NCBI GenBank assembly: GCA_028622995.1
Contig: JAJQJQ010000008.1
Coordinates: 3,782,001 to 3,846,000 of the forward strand
Source: Panagrolaimus kolymaensis
Lineage: Eukaryota; Nematoda; Chromadorea; Rhabditida; Panagrolaimidae
Reading direction: 5' to 3'
DNA length: 64,000 nt
Shown: piece by piece, positions 28,223 through 39,647 of the stretch
Layout of the letters: the number at the start of each line of letters is the position of its first letter
Numbering within the stretch: the first letter of the stretch is position 1
Program-made: the position numbers and the translations under genes
Notes under the pieces: model-generated
Databases searched by the model: none
Seen by the model: only the letters and a program-made list of their open reading frames with translations
Told to the model about the DNA's origin: nothing

Positions 28223-29984
28223 GAATAAATGTTTTTGGCTTTTAATAAAGCATCTTCAGTTGTTAAAAATTCAGATGAAAAACATTCAAACACAAGTTTG
28301 ATATTTTTAAATTTTTATTTTGGATTCGAAACTATGCCACCCTTTTCTCTTCGAGAAGAAATAAATGTTTTTGGCTTTTAATAAAGCATCTTCAGTTGTT
28401 AAAAATTGAAAAACATTCAAACACAAGTTTGATATTTTTAAATTTTTATTTTGGATTCGAAACTATGCCACCTTTTTCTCTTCGAGAAGAAATAAATGTT
28501 TTTGGCTTTTAATAAAGCATCTTCAGTAGTTAAAAATTCTGTAGAAAAACTTTCAAACACAAGTTTGATATTTTTAAATTTTTATTTTGGATTCGAAACT
28601 ATGCCACCCTTTTCTCTTCGAGAAGAAATAAATGTTTTTGGCTTTTAATAAAGCATCTTCAGTTGTTAAAAATTCAGATGAAAAACATTCAAACACAAGT
28701 TTGATATTTTTAAATTTTTATTTTGGATTCGAAACTATGCCACCTTTTTCTCTTCGAGAAGAAATAAATGTTTTTGGCTTTTAATAAAGCATCTTCAGTA
28801 GTTAAAAATTCTGTAGAAAAACTTTCAAACACAAGTTTGATATTTTTAAATTTTTATTTTGGATTCGAAACTATGCCACCCTTTTCTCTTCGAGAAGAAA
28901 TAAATGTTTTTGGCTTTTAATAAAGCATCTTCAGTTGTTAAAAATTCAGATGAAAAACATTCAAACACAAGTTTTATATTTTTAAATTTTTATTTTGGAT
29001 TCGAAACTATGCCACCCTTTTCTCTTCGAGAAGAAATAAATGTTTTTGGCTTTTAATAAAGCATCTTCAGTAGTTAAAAATTCTGTAGAAAAACTTTCAA
29101 ACACAAGTTTGATATTTTTAAATTTTTATTTTGGATTCGAAACTATGCCACCCTTTTCTCTTCGAGAAGAAATAAATGTTTTTGGCTTTTAATAAAGCAT
29201 CTTCAGTTGTTAAAAATTCAGATGAAAAACATTCAAACACAAGTTTGATATTTTTAAATTTTTATTTTGGTTTAGAAATTATGCCACCATTTTCTCTTCG
29301 AGGAGAAATAAATGTTTTTGGCTTTTAATAAAGCATCTTCAGTAGTTAAAAATTCTGTAGAAAAACTTTCAAACACAAGTTTGATATTTTTAAATTTTTA
29401 TTTTGGATTCGAAACTATGCCACCCTTTTCTCTTCGAGAAGAAATAAATGTTTTTGGCTTTTAATAAAGCATCTTCAGTTGTTAAAAATTCAGATGAAAA
29501 ACATTCAAACACAAGTTTGATATTTTTAAATTTTTATTTTGGATTCGAAACTATGCCACCCTTTTCTCTTCGAGAAGAAATAAATGTTTTTGGCTTTTAA
29601 TAAAGCATCTTCAGTTGTTAAAAATTCAGATGAAAAACATTCAAACACAAGTTTGATATTTTTAAATTTTTATTTTGGATTCGAAACTATGCCACCCTTT
29701 TCTCTTCGAGAAGAAATAAATGTTTTTGGCTTTTAATAAAGCATCTTCAGTTGTTAAAAATTCAGATGAAAAACATTCAAACACAAGTTTGATATTTTTA
29801 AATTTTTATTTTGGATTCGAAACTATGCCACCTTTTTCTCTTCGAGAAGAAATAAATGTTTTTGGCTTTTAATAAAGCATCTTCAGTTGTTAAAAATTCA
29901 GATGAAAAACATTCAAACACAAGTATGATATTTTTAAATTTTTATTTTGGATTAGAAAATATGCCAGCATTTTCTCTTCGAGGA
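28223..29984 (+). repeat. HOR unit, 13 monomers (1762 bp)
   Basis: The unit is five bases shorter than other 13-mers because of the deletion in the monomer at 28380. The K-type monomer at its end carries GAAAATATGCC (normally GAAACTATGCC), a change shared with the units ending near 28223 and 32160 but absent upstream of 28 kb. M is at 29269. Confidence 0.84.
28380..28510 (+). repeat. Monomer with 5-bp deletion (131 bp)
   Basis: AAAAATTGAAAAACATTC replaces the usual AAAAATTCAGATGAAAAACATTC, so CAGAT is missing at about 28408. This is the only 131-bp monomer I noticed, and it breaks 136-bp phase locally. Confidence 0.85.
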
Positions 29985-32159
29985 GAATAAATGTTTTTGG
30001 CTTTTAATAAAGCATCTTCAGTTGTTAAAAATTCAGATGAAAAACATTCAAACACAAGTTTGATATTTTTAAATTTTTATTTTGGATTCGAAACTATGCC
30101 ACCCTTTTCTCTTCGAGAAGAAATAAATGTTTTTGGCTTTTAATAAAGCATCTTCAGTTGTTAAAAATTCAGATGAAAAACATTCAAACACAAGTTTGAT
30201 ATTTTTAAATTTTTATTTTGGATTCGAAACTATGCCACCCTTTTCTCTTCGAGAAGAAATAAATGTTTTTGGCTTTTAATAAAGCATCTTCAGTTGTTAA
30301 AAATTCAGATGAAAAACATTCAAACACAAGTTTGATATTTTTAAATTTTTATTTTGGATTCGAAACTATGCCACCTTTTTCTCTTCGAGAAGAAATAAAT
30401 GTTTTTGGCTTTTAATAAAGCATCTTCAGTAGTTAAAAATTCTGTAGAAAAACTTTCAAACACAAGTTTGATATTTTTAAATTTTTATTTTGGATTCGAA
30501 ACTATGCCACCCTTTTCTCTTCGAGAAGAAATAAATGTTTTTGGCTTTTAATAAAGCATCTTCAGTTGTTAAAAATTCAGATGAAAAACATTCAAACACA
30601 AGTTTGATATTTTTAAATTTTTATTTTGGATTCGAAACTATGCCACCCTTTTCTCTTCGAGAAGAAATAAATGTTTTTGGCTTTTAATAAAGCATCTTCA
30701 GTTGTTAAAAATTCAGATGAAAAACATTCAAACACAAGTTTGATATTTTTAAATTTTTATTTTGGATTCGAAACTATGCCACATTTTTCTCTTCGAGAAG
30801 AAATAAATGTTTTTGGCTTTTAATAAAGCATCTTCAGTAGTTAAAAATTCTGTAGAAAAACTTTCAAACACAAGTTTGATATTTTTAAATTTTTATTTTG
30901 GATTCGAAACTATGCCACCCTTTTCTCTTCGAGAAGAAATAAATGTTTTTGGCTTTTAATAAAGCATCTTCAGTTGTTAAAAATTCAGATGAAAAACATT
31001 CAAACACAAGTTTGATATTTTTAAATTTTTATTTTGGATTCGAAACTATGCCACCCTTTTCTCTTTGAGAAGAAATAAATGTTTTTGGCTTTTAATAAAG
31101 CATCTTCAGTTGTTAAAAATTCAGATGAAAAACATTCAAACACAAGTTTGATATTTTTAAATTTTTATTTTGGATTCGAAACTATGCCACCCTTTTCTCT
31201 TCGAGAAGAAATAAATGTTTTTGGCTTTTAATAAAGCATCTTCAGTTGTTAAAAATTCAGATGAAAAACATTCAAACACAAGTTTGATATTTTTAAATTT
31301 TTATTTTGGTTTAGAAATTATGCCACCATTTTCTCTTCGAGGAGAAATAAATGTTTTTGGCTTTTAATAAAGCATCTTCAGTAGTTAAAAATTCTGTAGA
31401 AAAACTTTCAAACACAAGTTTGATATTTTTAAATTTTTATTTTGGATTCGAAACTATGCCACCCTTTTCTCTTCGAGAAGAAATAAATGTTTTTGGCTTT
31501 TAATAAAGCATCTTCAGTTGTTAAAAATTCAGATGAAAAACATTCAAACACAAGTTTGATATTTTTAAATTTTTATTTTGGATTCGAAACTATGCCACCC
31601 TTTTCTCTTCGAGAAGAAATAAATGTTTTTGGCTTTTAATAAAGCATCTTCAGTTGTTAAAAATTCAGATGAAAAACATTCAAACACAAGTTTGATATTT
31701 TTAAATTTTTATTTTGGATTCGAAACTATGCCACCCTTTTCTCTTCGAGAAGAAATAAATGTTTTTGGCTTTTAATAAAGCATCTTCAGTTGTTAAAAAT
31801 TCAGATGAAAAACATTCAAACACAAGTTTGATATTTTTAAATTTTTATTTTGGATTCGAAACTATGCCACCCTTTTCTCTTCGAGAAGAAATAAATGTTT
31901 TTGGCTTTTAATAAAGCATCTTCAGTTGTTAAAAATTCAGATGAAAAACATTCAAACACAAGTTTGATATTTTTAAATTTTTATTTTGGATTCGAAACTA
32001 TGCCACCTTTTTCTCTTCGAGAAGAAATAAATGTTTTTGGCTTTTAATAAAGCATCTTCAGTTGTTAAAAATTCAGATGAAAAACATTCAAACACAAGTA
32101 TGATATTTTTAAATTTTTATTTTGGATTAGAAAATATGCCAGCATTTTCTCTTCGAGGA
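29985..32159 (+). repeat. HOR unit, 16 monomers (2175 bp), copy 1 of a young pair
   Basis: A private TCTCTTTGAG (normally TCTCTTCGAG) at 31066 recurs at 33241, exactly 2175 bp later. Since the unit length itself is 2175 bp, the two units are direct tandem copies made after this point mutation arose. CCACATTTTTC near 30781 is private to this copy, so it arose after the duplication or was lost from copy 2. Confidence 0.86.
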
Positions 32160-34162
32160 GAATAAATGTTTTTGGCTTTTAATAAAGCATCTTCAGTTGT
32201 TAAAAATTCAGATGAAAAACATTCAAACACAAGTTTGATATTTTTAAATTTTTATTTTGGATTCGAAACTATGCCACCCTTTTCTCTTCGAGAAGAAATA
32301 AATGTTTTTGGCTTTTAATAAAGCATCTTCAGTTGTTAAAAATTCAGATGAAAAACATTCAAACACAAGTTTGATATTTTTAAATTTTTATTTTGGATTC
32401 GAAACTATGCCACCCTTTTCTCTTCGAGAAGAAATAAATGTTTTTGGCTTTTAATAAAGCATCTTCAGTTGTTAAAAATTCAGATGAAAAACATTCAAAC
32501 ACAAGTTTGATATTTTTAAATTTTTATTTTGGATTCGAAACTATGCCACCTTTTTCTCTTCGAGAAGAAATAAATGTTTTTGGCTTTTAATAAAGCATCT
32601 TCAGTAGTTAAAAATTCTGTAGAAAAACTTTCAAACACAAGTTTGATATTTTTAAATTTTTATTTTGGATTCGAAACTATGCCACCCTTTTCTCTTCGAG
32701 AAGAAATAAATGTTTTTGGCTTTTAATAAAGCATCTTCAGTTGTTAAAAATTCAGATGAAAAACATTCAAACACAAGTTTGATATTTTTAAATTTTTATT
32801 TTGGATTCGAAACTATGCCACCCTTTTCTCTTCGAGAAGAAATAAATGTTTTTGGCTTTTAATAAAGCATCTTCAGTTGTTAAAAATTCAGATGAAAAAC
32901 ATTCAAACACAAGTTTGATATTTTTAAATTTTTATTTTGGATTCGAAACTATGCCACCTTTTTCTCTTCGAGAAGAAATAAATGTTTTTGGCTTTTAATA
33001 AAGCATCTTCAGTAGTTAAAAATTCTGTAGAAAAACTTTCAAACACAAGTTTGATATTTTTAAATTTTTATTTTGGATTCGAAACTATGCCACCCTTTTC
33101 TCTTCGAGAAGAAATAAATGTTTTTGGCTTTTAATAAAGCATCTTCAGTTGTTAAAAATTCAGATGAAAAACATTCAAACACAAGTTTGATATTTTTAAA
33201 TTTTTATTTTGGATTCGAAACTATGCCACCCTTTTCTCTTTGAGAAGAAATAAATGTTTTTGGCTTTTAATAAAGCATCTTCAGTTGTTAAAAATTCAGA
33301 TGAAAAACATTCAAACACAAGTTTGATATTTTTAAATTTTTATTTTGGATTCGAAACTATGCCACCTTTTTCTCTTCGAGAAGAAATAAATGTTTTTGGC
33401 TTTTAATAAAGCATCTTCAGTAGTTAAAAATTCTGTAGAAAAACTTTCAAACACAAGTTTGATATTTTTAAATTTTTATTTTGGATTCGAAACTATGCCA
33501 CCCTTTTCTCTTCGAGAAGAAATAAATGTTTTTGGCTTTTAATAAAGCATCTTCAGTTGTTAAAAATTCAGATGAAAAACATTCAAACACAAGTTTGATA
33601 TTTTTAAATTTTTATTTTGGATTCGAAACTATGCCACCCTTTTCTCTTCGAGAAGAAATAAATGTTTTTGGCTTTTAATAAAGCATCTTCAGTAGTTAAA
33701 AATTCAGATGAAAAACATTCAAACACAAGTTTGATATTTTTAAATTTTTATTTTGGATTCGAAACTATGCCACCTTTTTCTCTTCGAGAAGAAATAAATG
33801 TTTTTGGCTTTTAATAAAGCATCTTCAGTAGTTAAAAATTCTGTAGAAAAACTTTCAAACACAAGTTTGATATTTTTAAATTTTTATTTTGGATTCGAAA
33901 CTATGCCACCCTTTTCTCTTCGAGAAGAAATAAATGTTTTTGGCTTTTAATAAAGCATCTTCAGTTGTTAAAAATTCAGATGAAAAACATTCAAACACAA
34001 GTTTGATATTTTTAAATTTTTATTTTGGTTTAGAAATTATGCCACCATTTTCTCTTCGAGGAGAAATAAATGTTTTTGGCTTTTAATAAAGCATCTTCAG
34101 TTGTTAAAAATTCAGATGAAAAACATTCAAACACAAGTTTGATATTTTTAAATTTTTATTTT
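32160..34162 (+). repeat. HOR unit copy 2 of the young pair, with altered 3' end
   Basis: This follows copy 1 up to the shared TTTGAG change at 33241 and then diverges. M is at 34027 instead of the expected 33483, a shift of 544 bp (four extra monomers). A chimeric monomer lies at 33677 and another starts at 34085. Confidence 0.8.
33677..33812 (+). repeat. Chimeric monomer (AGTAGTT joined to CAGATG)
   Basis: Elsewhere CAGTAGTT is linked to TTCTGTAGAAAAACTTTC, but here it is followed by TTCAGATGAAAAACATTC. The exchange point lies in the shared TTAAAAATTC. Four extra monomers are found in the same HOR unit. Confidence 0.75.
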
Positions 34163-34220
34163 GGTTTAGAAATTATGCCACCCTTTTCTCTTCGAGAAGA
34201 AATAAATGTTTTTGGCTTTT
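34085..34220 (+). repeat. Chimeric M monomer
   Basis: GGTTTAGAAATTATGCC is joined to GCCACCC and CGAGAAG, whereas all other M monomers I checked continue with GCCACCA and CGAGGAG. It lies one monomer after a normal M (34027), giving two adjacent M markers. Confidence 0.75.
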
Positions 34221-35794
34221 AATAAAGCATCTTCAGTTGTTAAAAATTCAGATGAAAAACATTCAAACACAAGTTTGATATTTTTAAATTTTTATTTTGG
34301 ATTCGAAACTATGCCACCCTTTTCTCTTCGAGAAGAAATAAATGTTTTTGGCTTTTAATAAAGCATCTTCAGTTGTTAAAAATTCAGATGAAAAACATTC
34401 AAACACAAGTTTGATATTTTTAAATTTTTATTTTGGATTCGAAACTATGCCACCTTTTTCTCTTCGAGAAGAAATAAATGTTTTTGGCTTTTAATAAAGC
34501 ATCTTCAGTAGTTAAAAATTCTGTAGAAAAACTTTCAAACACAAGTTTGATATTTTTAAATTTTTATTTTGGATTCGAAACTATGCCACCCTTTTCTCTT
34601 CGAGAAGAAATAAATGTTTTTGGCTTTTAATAAAGCATCTTCAGTTGTTAAAAATTCAGATGAAAAACATTCAAACACAAGTTTGATATTTTTAAATTTT
34701 TATTTTGGATTCGAAACTATGCCACCCTTTTCTCTTCGAGAAGAAATAAATGTTTTTGGCTTTTAATAAAGCATCTTCAGTAGTTAAAAATTCTGTAGAA
34801 AAACTTTCAAACACAAGTTTGATATTTTTAAATTTTTATTTTGGATTCGAAACTATGCCACCCTTTTCTCTTCGAGAAGAAATAAATGTTTTTGGCTTTT
34901 AATAAAGCATCTTCAGTTGTTAAAAATTCAGATGAAAAACATTCAAACACAAGTTTGATATTTTTAAATTTTTATTTTGGTTTAGAAATTATGCCACCAT
35001 TTTCTCTTCGAGGAGAAATAAATGTTTTTGGCTTTTAATAAAGCATCTTCAGTTGTTAAAAATTCAGATGAAAAACATTCAAACACAAGTTTGATATTTT
35101 TAAATTTTTATTTTGGATTCGAAACTATGCCACCCTTTTCTCTTCGAGAAGAAATAAATGTTTTTGGCTTTTAATAAAGCATCTTCAGTTGTTAAAAATT
35201 CAGATGAAAAACATTCAAACACAAGTTTGATATTTTTAAATTTTTATTTTGGATTCGAAACTATGCCACCCTTTTCTCTTCGAGAAGAAATAAATGTTTT
35301 TGGCTTTTAATAAAGCATCTTCAGTAGTTAAAAATTCTGTAGAAAAACTTTCAAACACAAGTTTGATATTTTTAAATTTTTATTTTGGATTCGAAACTAT
35401 GCCACCCTTTTCTCTTCGAGAAGAAATAAATGTTTTTGGCTTTTAATAAAGCATCTTCAGTTGTTAAAAATTCAGATGAAAAACATTCAAACACAAGTTT
35501 GATATTTTTAAATTTTTATTTTGGATTCGAAACTATGCCACCCTTTTCTCTTCGAGAAGAAATAAATGTTTTTGGCTTTTAATAAAGCATCTTCAGTAGT
35601 TAAAAATTCTGTAGAAAAACTTTCAAACACAAGTTTGATATTTTTAAATTTTTATTTTGGATTCGAAACTATGCCACCCTTTTCTCTTCGAGAAGAAATA
35701 AATGTTTTTGGCTTTTAATAAAGCATCTTCAGTTGTTAAAAATTCAGATGAAAAACATTCAAACACAAGTTTGATATTTTTAAATTTTTATTTT
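34163..35794 (+). repeat. Two tandem 6-mer HOR units (816 bp each)
   Basis: M markers at 34163, 34979 and 35795 are each 816 bp apart (6 x 136). AGTAGTT monomers fall at equivalent places within both copies. This replaces the 13-16-mer organisation seen upstream. Confidence 0.85.
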
Positions 35795-36124
35795 GGTTTA
35801 GAAATTATGCCACCATTTTCTCTTCGAGGAGAAATAAATGTTTTTGGCTTTTAATAAAGCATCTTCAGTTGTTAAAAATTTAGATGAAAAACATTCAAAC
35901 ACAAGTTTGATATTTTTAAATTTTTATTTTGGATTCGAAACTATGCCACCCTTTTCTCTTCGAGAAGAAATAAATGTTTTTGGCTTTTAATAAAGCATCT
36001 TCAGTTGTTAAAAATTCAGATGAAAAACATTCAAACACAAGTATGATATTTTTAAATTTTTATTTTGGATTAGAAACTATGCCAGCATTTTCTCTTCGAG
36101 GAGAAATAAATGTTTTTGGCTTTT

Positions 36125-39100
36125 AATAAAGCATCTTCAGTTGCCAAAAATTCTGTAGAAAAACTTTCAAACACAAGTTTGATATTTTTAAATTTTTATT
36201 TTGGATTCGAAACTATGCCACCCTTTTCTCTTCGAGAAGAAATAAATGTTTTTGGCTTTTAATAAAGCATCTTCAGTTGTTAAAAATTCAGATGAAAAAC
36301 ATTCAAACACAAGTTTGATATTTTTAAATTTTTATTTTGGATTCGAAACTATGCCACCATTTTCTCTTCGAGGAGAAATAAATATTTTTGCTTTTAATAA
36401 AGCATCTTCAGTTGCTAAAAATTCTGTAGAAAAACTTTCAAACACAAGTATGATATTTTTAAATTTTTATTTTGGATTGGAAACTATGCCACCCTTTTCT
36501 CTTCGAGGAGAAATAAATGTTTTTGGCTTTTAATAAAGCATCTTCAGTTGTTAAAAATTCAGATGAAAAACATTCAAACACAAGTTTGATATTTTTAAAT
36601 TTTTATTTTGGATTCGAAACTATGCCACCCTTTTCTCTTCGAGGAGAAATAAATATTTTTGCTTTTAATAAAGCATCTTCAGTTGCTAAAAATTCTGTAG
36701 AAAAACTTTCAAACACAAGTATGATATTTTTAAATTTTTATTTTGGATTGGAAACTATGCCACCATTTTCTCTTCGAGGAGAAATAAATATTTTTGCTTT
36801 TAATAAAGCATCTTCAGTTGCTAAAAATTCTGTAGAAAAACTTTCAAACACAAGTATGATATTTTTAAATTTTTATTTTTGATTGGAAACTATGCCACCA
36901 TTTTCTCTTCGAGGAGAAATAAATATTTTTGCTTTTAATAAAGCATCTTCAGTTGCTAAAAATTCTGTAGAAAAACTTTCAAACACAAGTATGATATTTT
37001 TAAATTTTTATTTTGGATTGGAAACTATGCCACCCTTTTCTCTTCGAGGAGAAATAAATGTTTTTGGCTTTTAATAAAGCATCTTCAGTTGTTAAAAATT
37101 CAGATGAAAAACATTCAAACACAAGTTTGATATTTTTAAATTTTTATTTTGGATTCGAAACTATGCCACCCTTTTCTCTTCGAGAAGAAATAAATGTTTT
37201 TGGCTTTTAATAAAGCATCTTCAGTAGTTAAAAATTCTGTAGAAAAACTTTCAAACACAAGTTTGATATTTTTAAATTTTTATTTTGGATTCGAAACTAT
37301 GCCACCCTTTTCTCTTCGAGAAGAAATAAATGTTTTTGGCTTTTAATAAAGCATCTTCAGTTGTTAAAAATTCAGATGAAAAACATTCAAACACAAGTTT
37401 GATATTTTTAAATTTTTATTTTGGATTCGAAACTATGCCACCCTTTTCTCTTCGAGAAGAAATAAATGTTTTTGGCTTTTAATAAAGCATCTTCAGTAGT
37501 TAAAAATTCTGTAGAAAAACTTTCAAACACAAGTTTGATATTTTTAAATTTTTATTTTGGATTCGAAACTATGCCACCCTTTTCTCTTCGAGAAGAAATA
37601 AATGTTTTTGGCTTTTAATAAAGCATCTTCAGTTGTTAAAAATTCAGATGAAAAACATTCAAACACAAGTTTGATATTTTTAAATTTTTATTTTGGTTTA
37701 GAAATTATGCCACCATTTTCTCTTCGAGGAGAAATAAATGTTTTTGGCTTTTAATAAATCATCTTCAGTTGTTAAAAATTCAGATGAAAAACATTCAAAC
37801 ACAAGTTTGATATTTTTAAATTTTTATTTTGGATTCGAAACTATGCCACCCTTTTCTCTTCGAGAAGAAATAAATGTTTTTGGCTTTTAATAAAGCATCT
37901 TCAGTTGTTAAAAATTCAGATGAAAAACATTCAAACACAAGTATGATATTTTTAAATTTTTATTTTGGATTAGAAACTATGCCAGCATTTTCTCTTCGAG
38001 GAGAAATAAATGTTTTTGGCTTTTAATAAAGCATCTTCAGTTGTTAAAAATTCAGATGAAAAACATTCTAACACAAGTTTGATATTTTTAAATTTTTATT
38101 TTGGATTCGAAACTATGCCACCATTTTCTCTTCGATGAGAAATAAATATTTTTGCTTTTAATAAAGCATCTTCAGTTGCTAAAAATTCTGTAAAAAAACA
38201 TTCAAACACAAGTTTGATATTTTTAAATTTTTATTTTGGATTCAAAACTATGCCACCCTTTTCTCTTCGAGGAGAAATAAATGTTTTTGGCTTTTAATAA
38301 AGCATCTTCAGTTGCCAAAAATTCTGTAGAAAAACTTTCAAACACAAGTTTGATATTTTTAAATTTTTATTTTGGATTCGAAACTATGCCACCCTTTTCT
38401 CTTCGAGAAGAAATAAATGTTTTTGGCTTTTAATAAAGCATCTTCAGTTGTTAAAAATTCAGATGAAAAACATTCAAACACAAGTTTGATATTTTTAAAT
38501 TTTTATTTTGGATTCGAAACTATGCCACCATTTTCTCTTCGAGGAGAAATAAATATTTTTGCTTTTAATAAAGCATCTTCAGTTGCTAAAAATTCTGTAG
38601 AAAAACTTTCAAACACAAGTATGATATTTTTAAATTTTTATTTTGGATTGGAAACTATGCCACCCTTTTCTCTTCGAGGAGAAATAAATGTTTTTGGCTT
38701 TTAATAAAGCATCTTCAGTTGTTAAAAATTCAGATGAAAAACATTCAAACACAAGTTTGATATTTTTAAATTTTTATTTTGGATTCGAAACTATGCCACC
38801 CTTTTCTCTTCGAGGAGAAATAAATATTTTTGCTTTTAATAAAGCATCTTCAGTTGCTAAAAATTCTGTAGAAAAACTTTCAAACACAAGTATGATATTT
38901 TTAAATTTTTATTTTGGATTGGAAACTATGCCACCATTTTCTCTTCGAGGAGAAATAAATATTTTTGCTTTTAATAAAGCATCTTCAGTTGCTAAAAATT
39001 CTGTAGAAAAACTTTCAAACACAAGTATGATATTTTTAAATTTTTATTTTGGATTGGAAACTATGCCACCATTTTCTCTTCGAGGAGAAATAAATATTTT

Positions 39101-39243
39101 TGCTTTTAATAAAGCATCTTCAGTTGCTAAAAATTCTCTAAAAAAACTTTCAAACACAAGTTTGATATTTTTAAATTTTTATTTTGGATTAGAAACTATG
39201 CCATCTTTTTCTCTTCGACGAGAAATAAATATTTTTGGCTTTT
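36125..39243 (+). repeat. Type-A subdomain 5: 135-bp in-frame monomers and a 2171-bp duplication
   Basis: A rare GTTGCCAAAAATTC monomer at 36141 recurs at 38312, offset 2171, and the following kilobase matches at that offset. Several monomers carry AATATTTTTGCTTTTAAT instead of AATGTTTTTGGCTTTTAAT, making them 135 bp and removing the usual frame break. The last monomer has CCATCTTTTTC, a CGACGAG dyad and AATATTTTTGGC, features that become common only after 43 kb. Confidence 0.87.
36517..37074 (+). other. Repeat-derived open frame interrupted by one stop
   Basis: Four consecutive monomers maintain one reading frame for 558 nt except for a TGA created at 36880, where TTTTG has become TTTTT before GATTGG. 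The frame is read as 36517-36882 and 36883-37074. The equivalent region 2171 bp downstream is uninterrupted and has the same length. The translated repeat is 45 residues long and contains FNKASSVAKNSVEKLSNTS and PPFSLRGEIN. I see no promoter, intron or non-repeat exon. It is more likely a chance by-product of 135-bp units than a broken gene. Confidence 0.3.
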
Positions 39244-39245
39244 AA
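38688..39245 (+). other. Longest repeat-derived open frame, + strand (185 aa)
   Basis: The frame starts at ATG in AATGTTTTTGGC, runs through 135-bp monomers as a 45-residue repeat and stops at the TAA of the next 136-bp monomer. Differences between repeats include amino-acid replacements (VVKNSDEKH versus VAKNSVEKL, LIF versus MIF). No signal peptide, catalytic motif or family resemblance is recognised. Length and openness follow directly from a repeat length divisible by three, so I give it little weight as a gene. Confidence 0.2.
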
Positions 39246-39341
39246 TATAGCATCTTCAGTTGTTAAAAATTCAGATGAAAAACATTCAAACACAAGTTTT
39301 GAATTAAAATAATATTTTTTGTTTTGAAACTATGCCACCAT

Positions 39342-39359
39342 TTTCTCTTCGAGGAGAAA
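39342..39359. other. Representative conserved 18-bp dyad centred on TCGA
   Basis: TTTCTCTTCGAGGAGAAA matches its own reverse complement at 16 of 18 positions. The CGACGAG and CATCGACGAG forms also score 16 of 18. The CGAGAAG form has a perfect 5-bp stem TTCTC/GAGAA around TTC. The core TCGA is present in almost every monomer. Whether a protein binds it or it extrudes as a hairpin is not shown by the sequence. Confidence 0.7.
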
Positions 39360-39647
39360 TAAATGTTTTTGGCTTTTAATAAAGCATCTTCAGTTGCTAA
39401 AAATTCAGATGAAAAACATTCAAACACAAGTTTTGAATTAAAATAATATTTTTTTGTTTTGAAACTATGCCACCATTTTCTCTTCGAGGAGAAATAAATG
39501 TTTTTGGCTTTTAATAAAGCATCTTCAGTTGCTAAAAATTCAGATGAAAAACATTCAAACACAAGTTTTGAATTAAAATAATATTTTTTTGTTTTGAAAC
39601 TATGCCACCATTTTCTCTTCGAGGAGAAATAAATGTTTTTGGCTTTT

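Larger units (their letters stand above)
12478..36124 (+). repeat. Type-A subdomain 4: multi-monomer HOR domain
   Basis: Marker monomers occur in a repeating order. Marker K is one base short (GAGAATAAATG rather than GAGAAATAAATG), usually with AAGTATGATAT and GCCAGCA. Marker M is GGTTTAGAAATTATGCC. Others are AGTAGTT/CTGTAG monomers and CCACCTTTTTC monomers. K is at 13814, 15988, 17755, 19794, 21833, 23600, 28223, 29985 and 32160. M is at 12556, 13370, 14729, 15544, 17039, 19350, 20981, 23020, 24923, 26963, 27507, 29269, 31308, 34027, 34163, 34979 and 35795. K-to-K distances correspond to 13, 15 or 16 monomers, apart from one double-length interval. Confidence 0.88.

Noticed and set aside
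38688..39245. Plus-strand reading frames (up to 185 aa) as protein-coding genes
   Set aside because: They consist solely of the satellite repeat, are open only where monomers are 135 bp, vary by amino-acid replacements and have no recognised domain or flanking gene structure.
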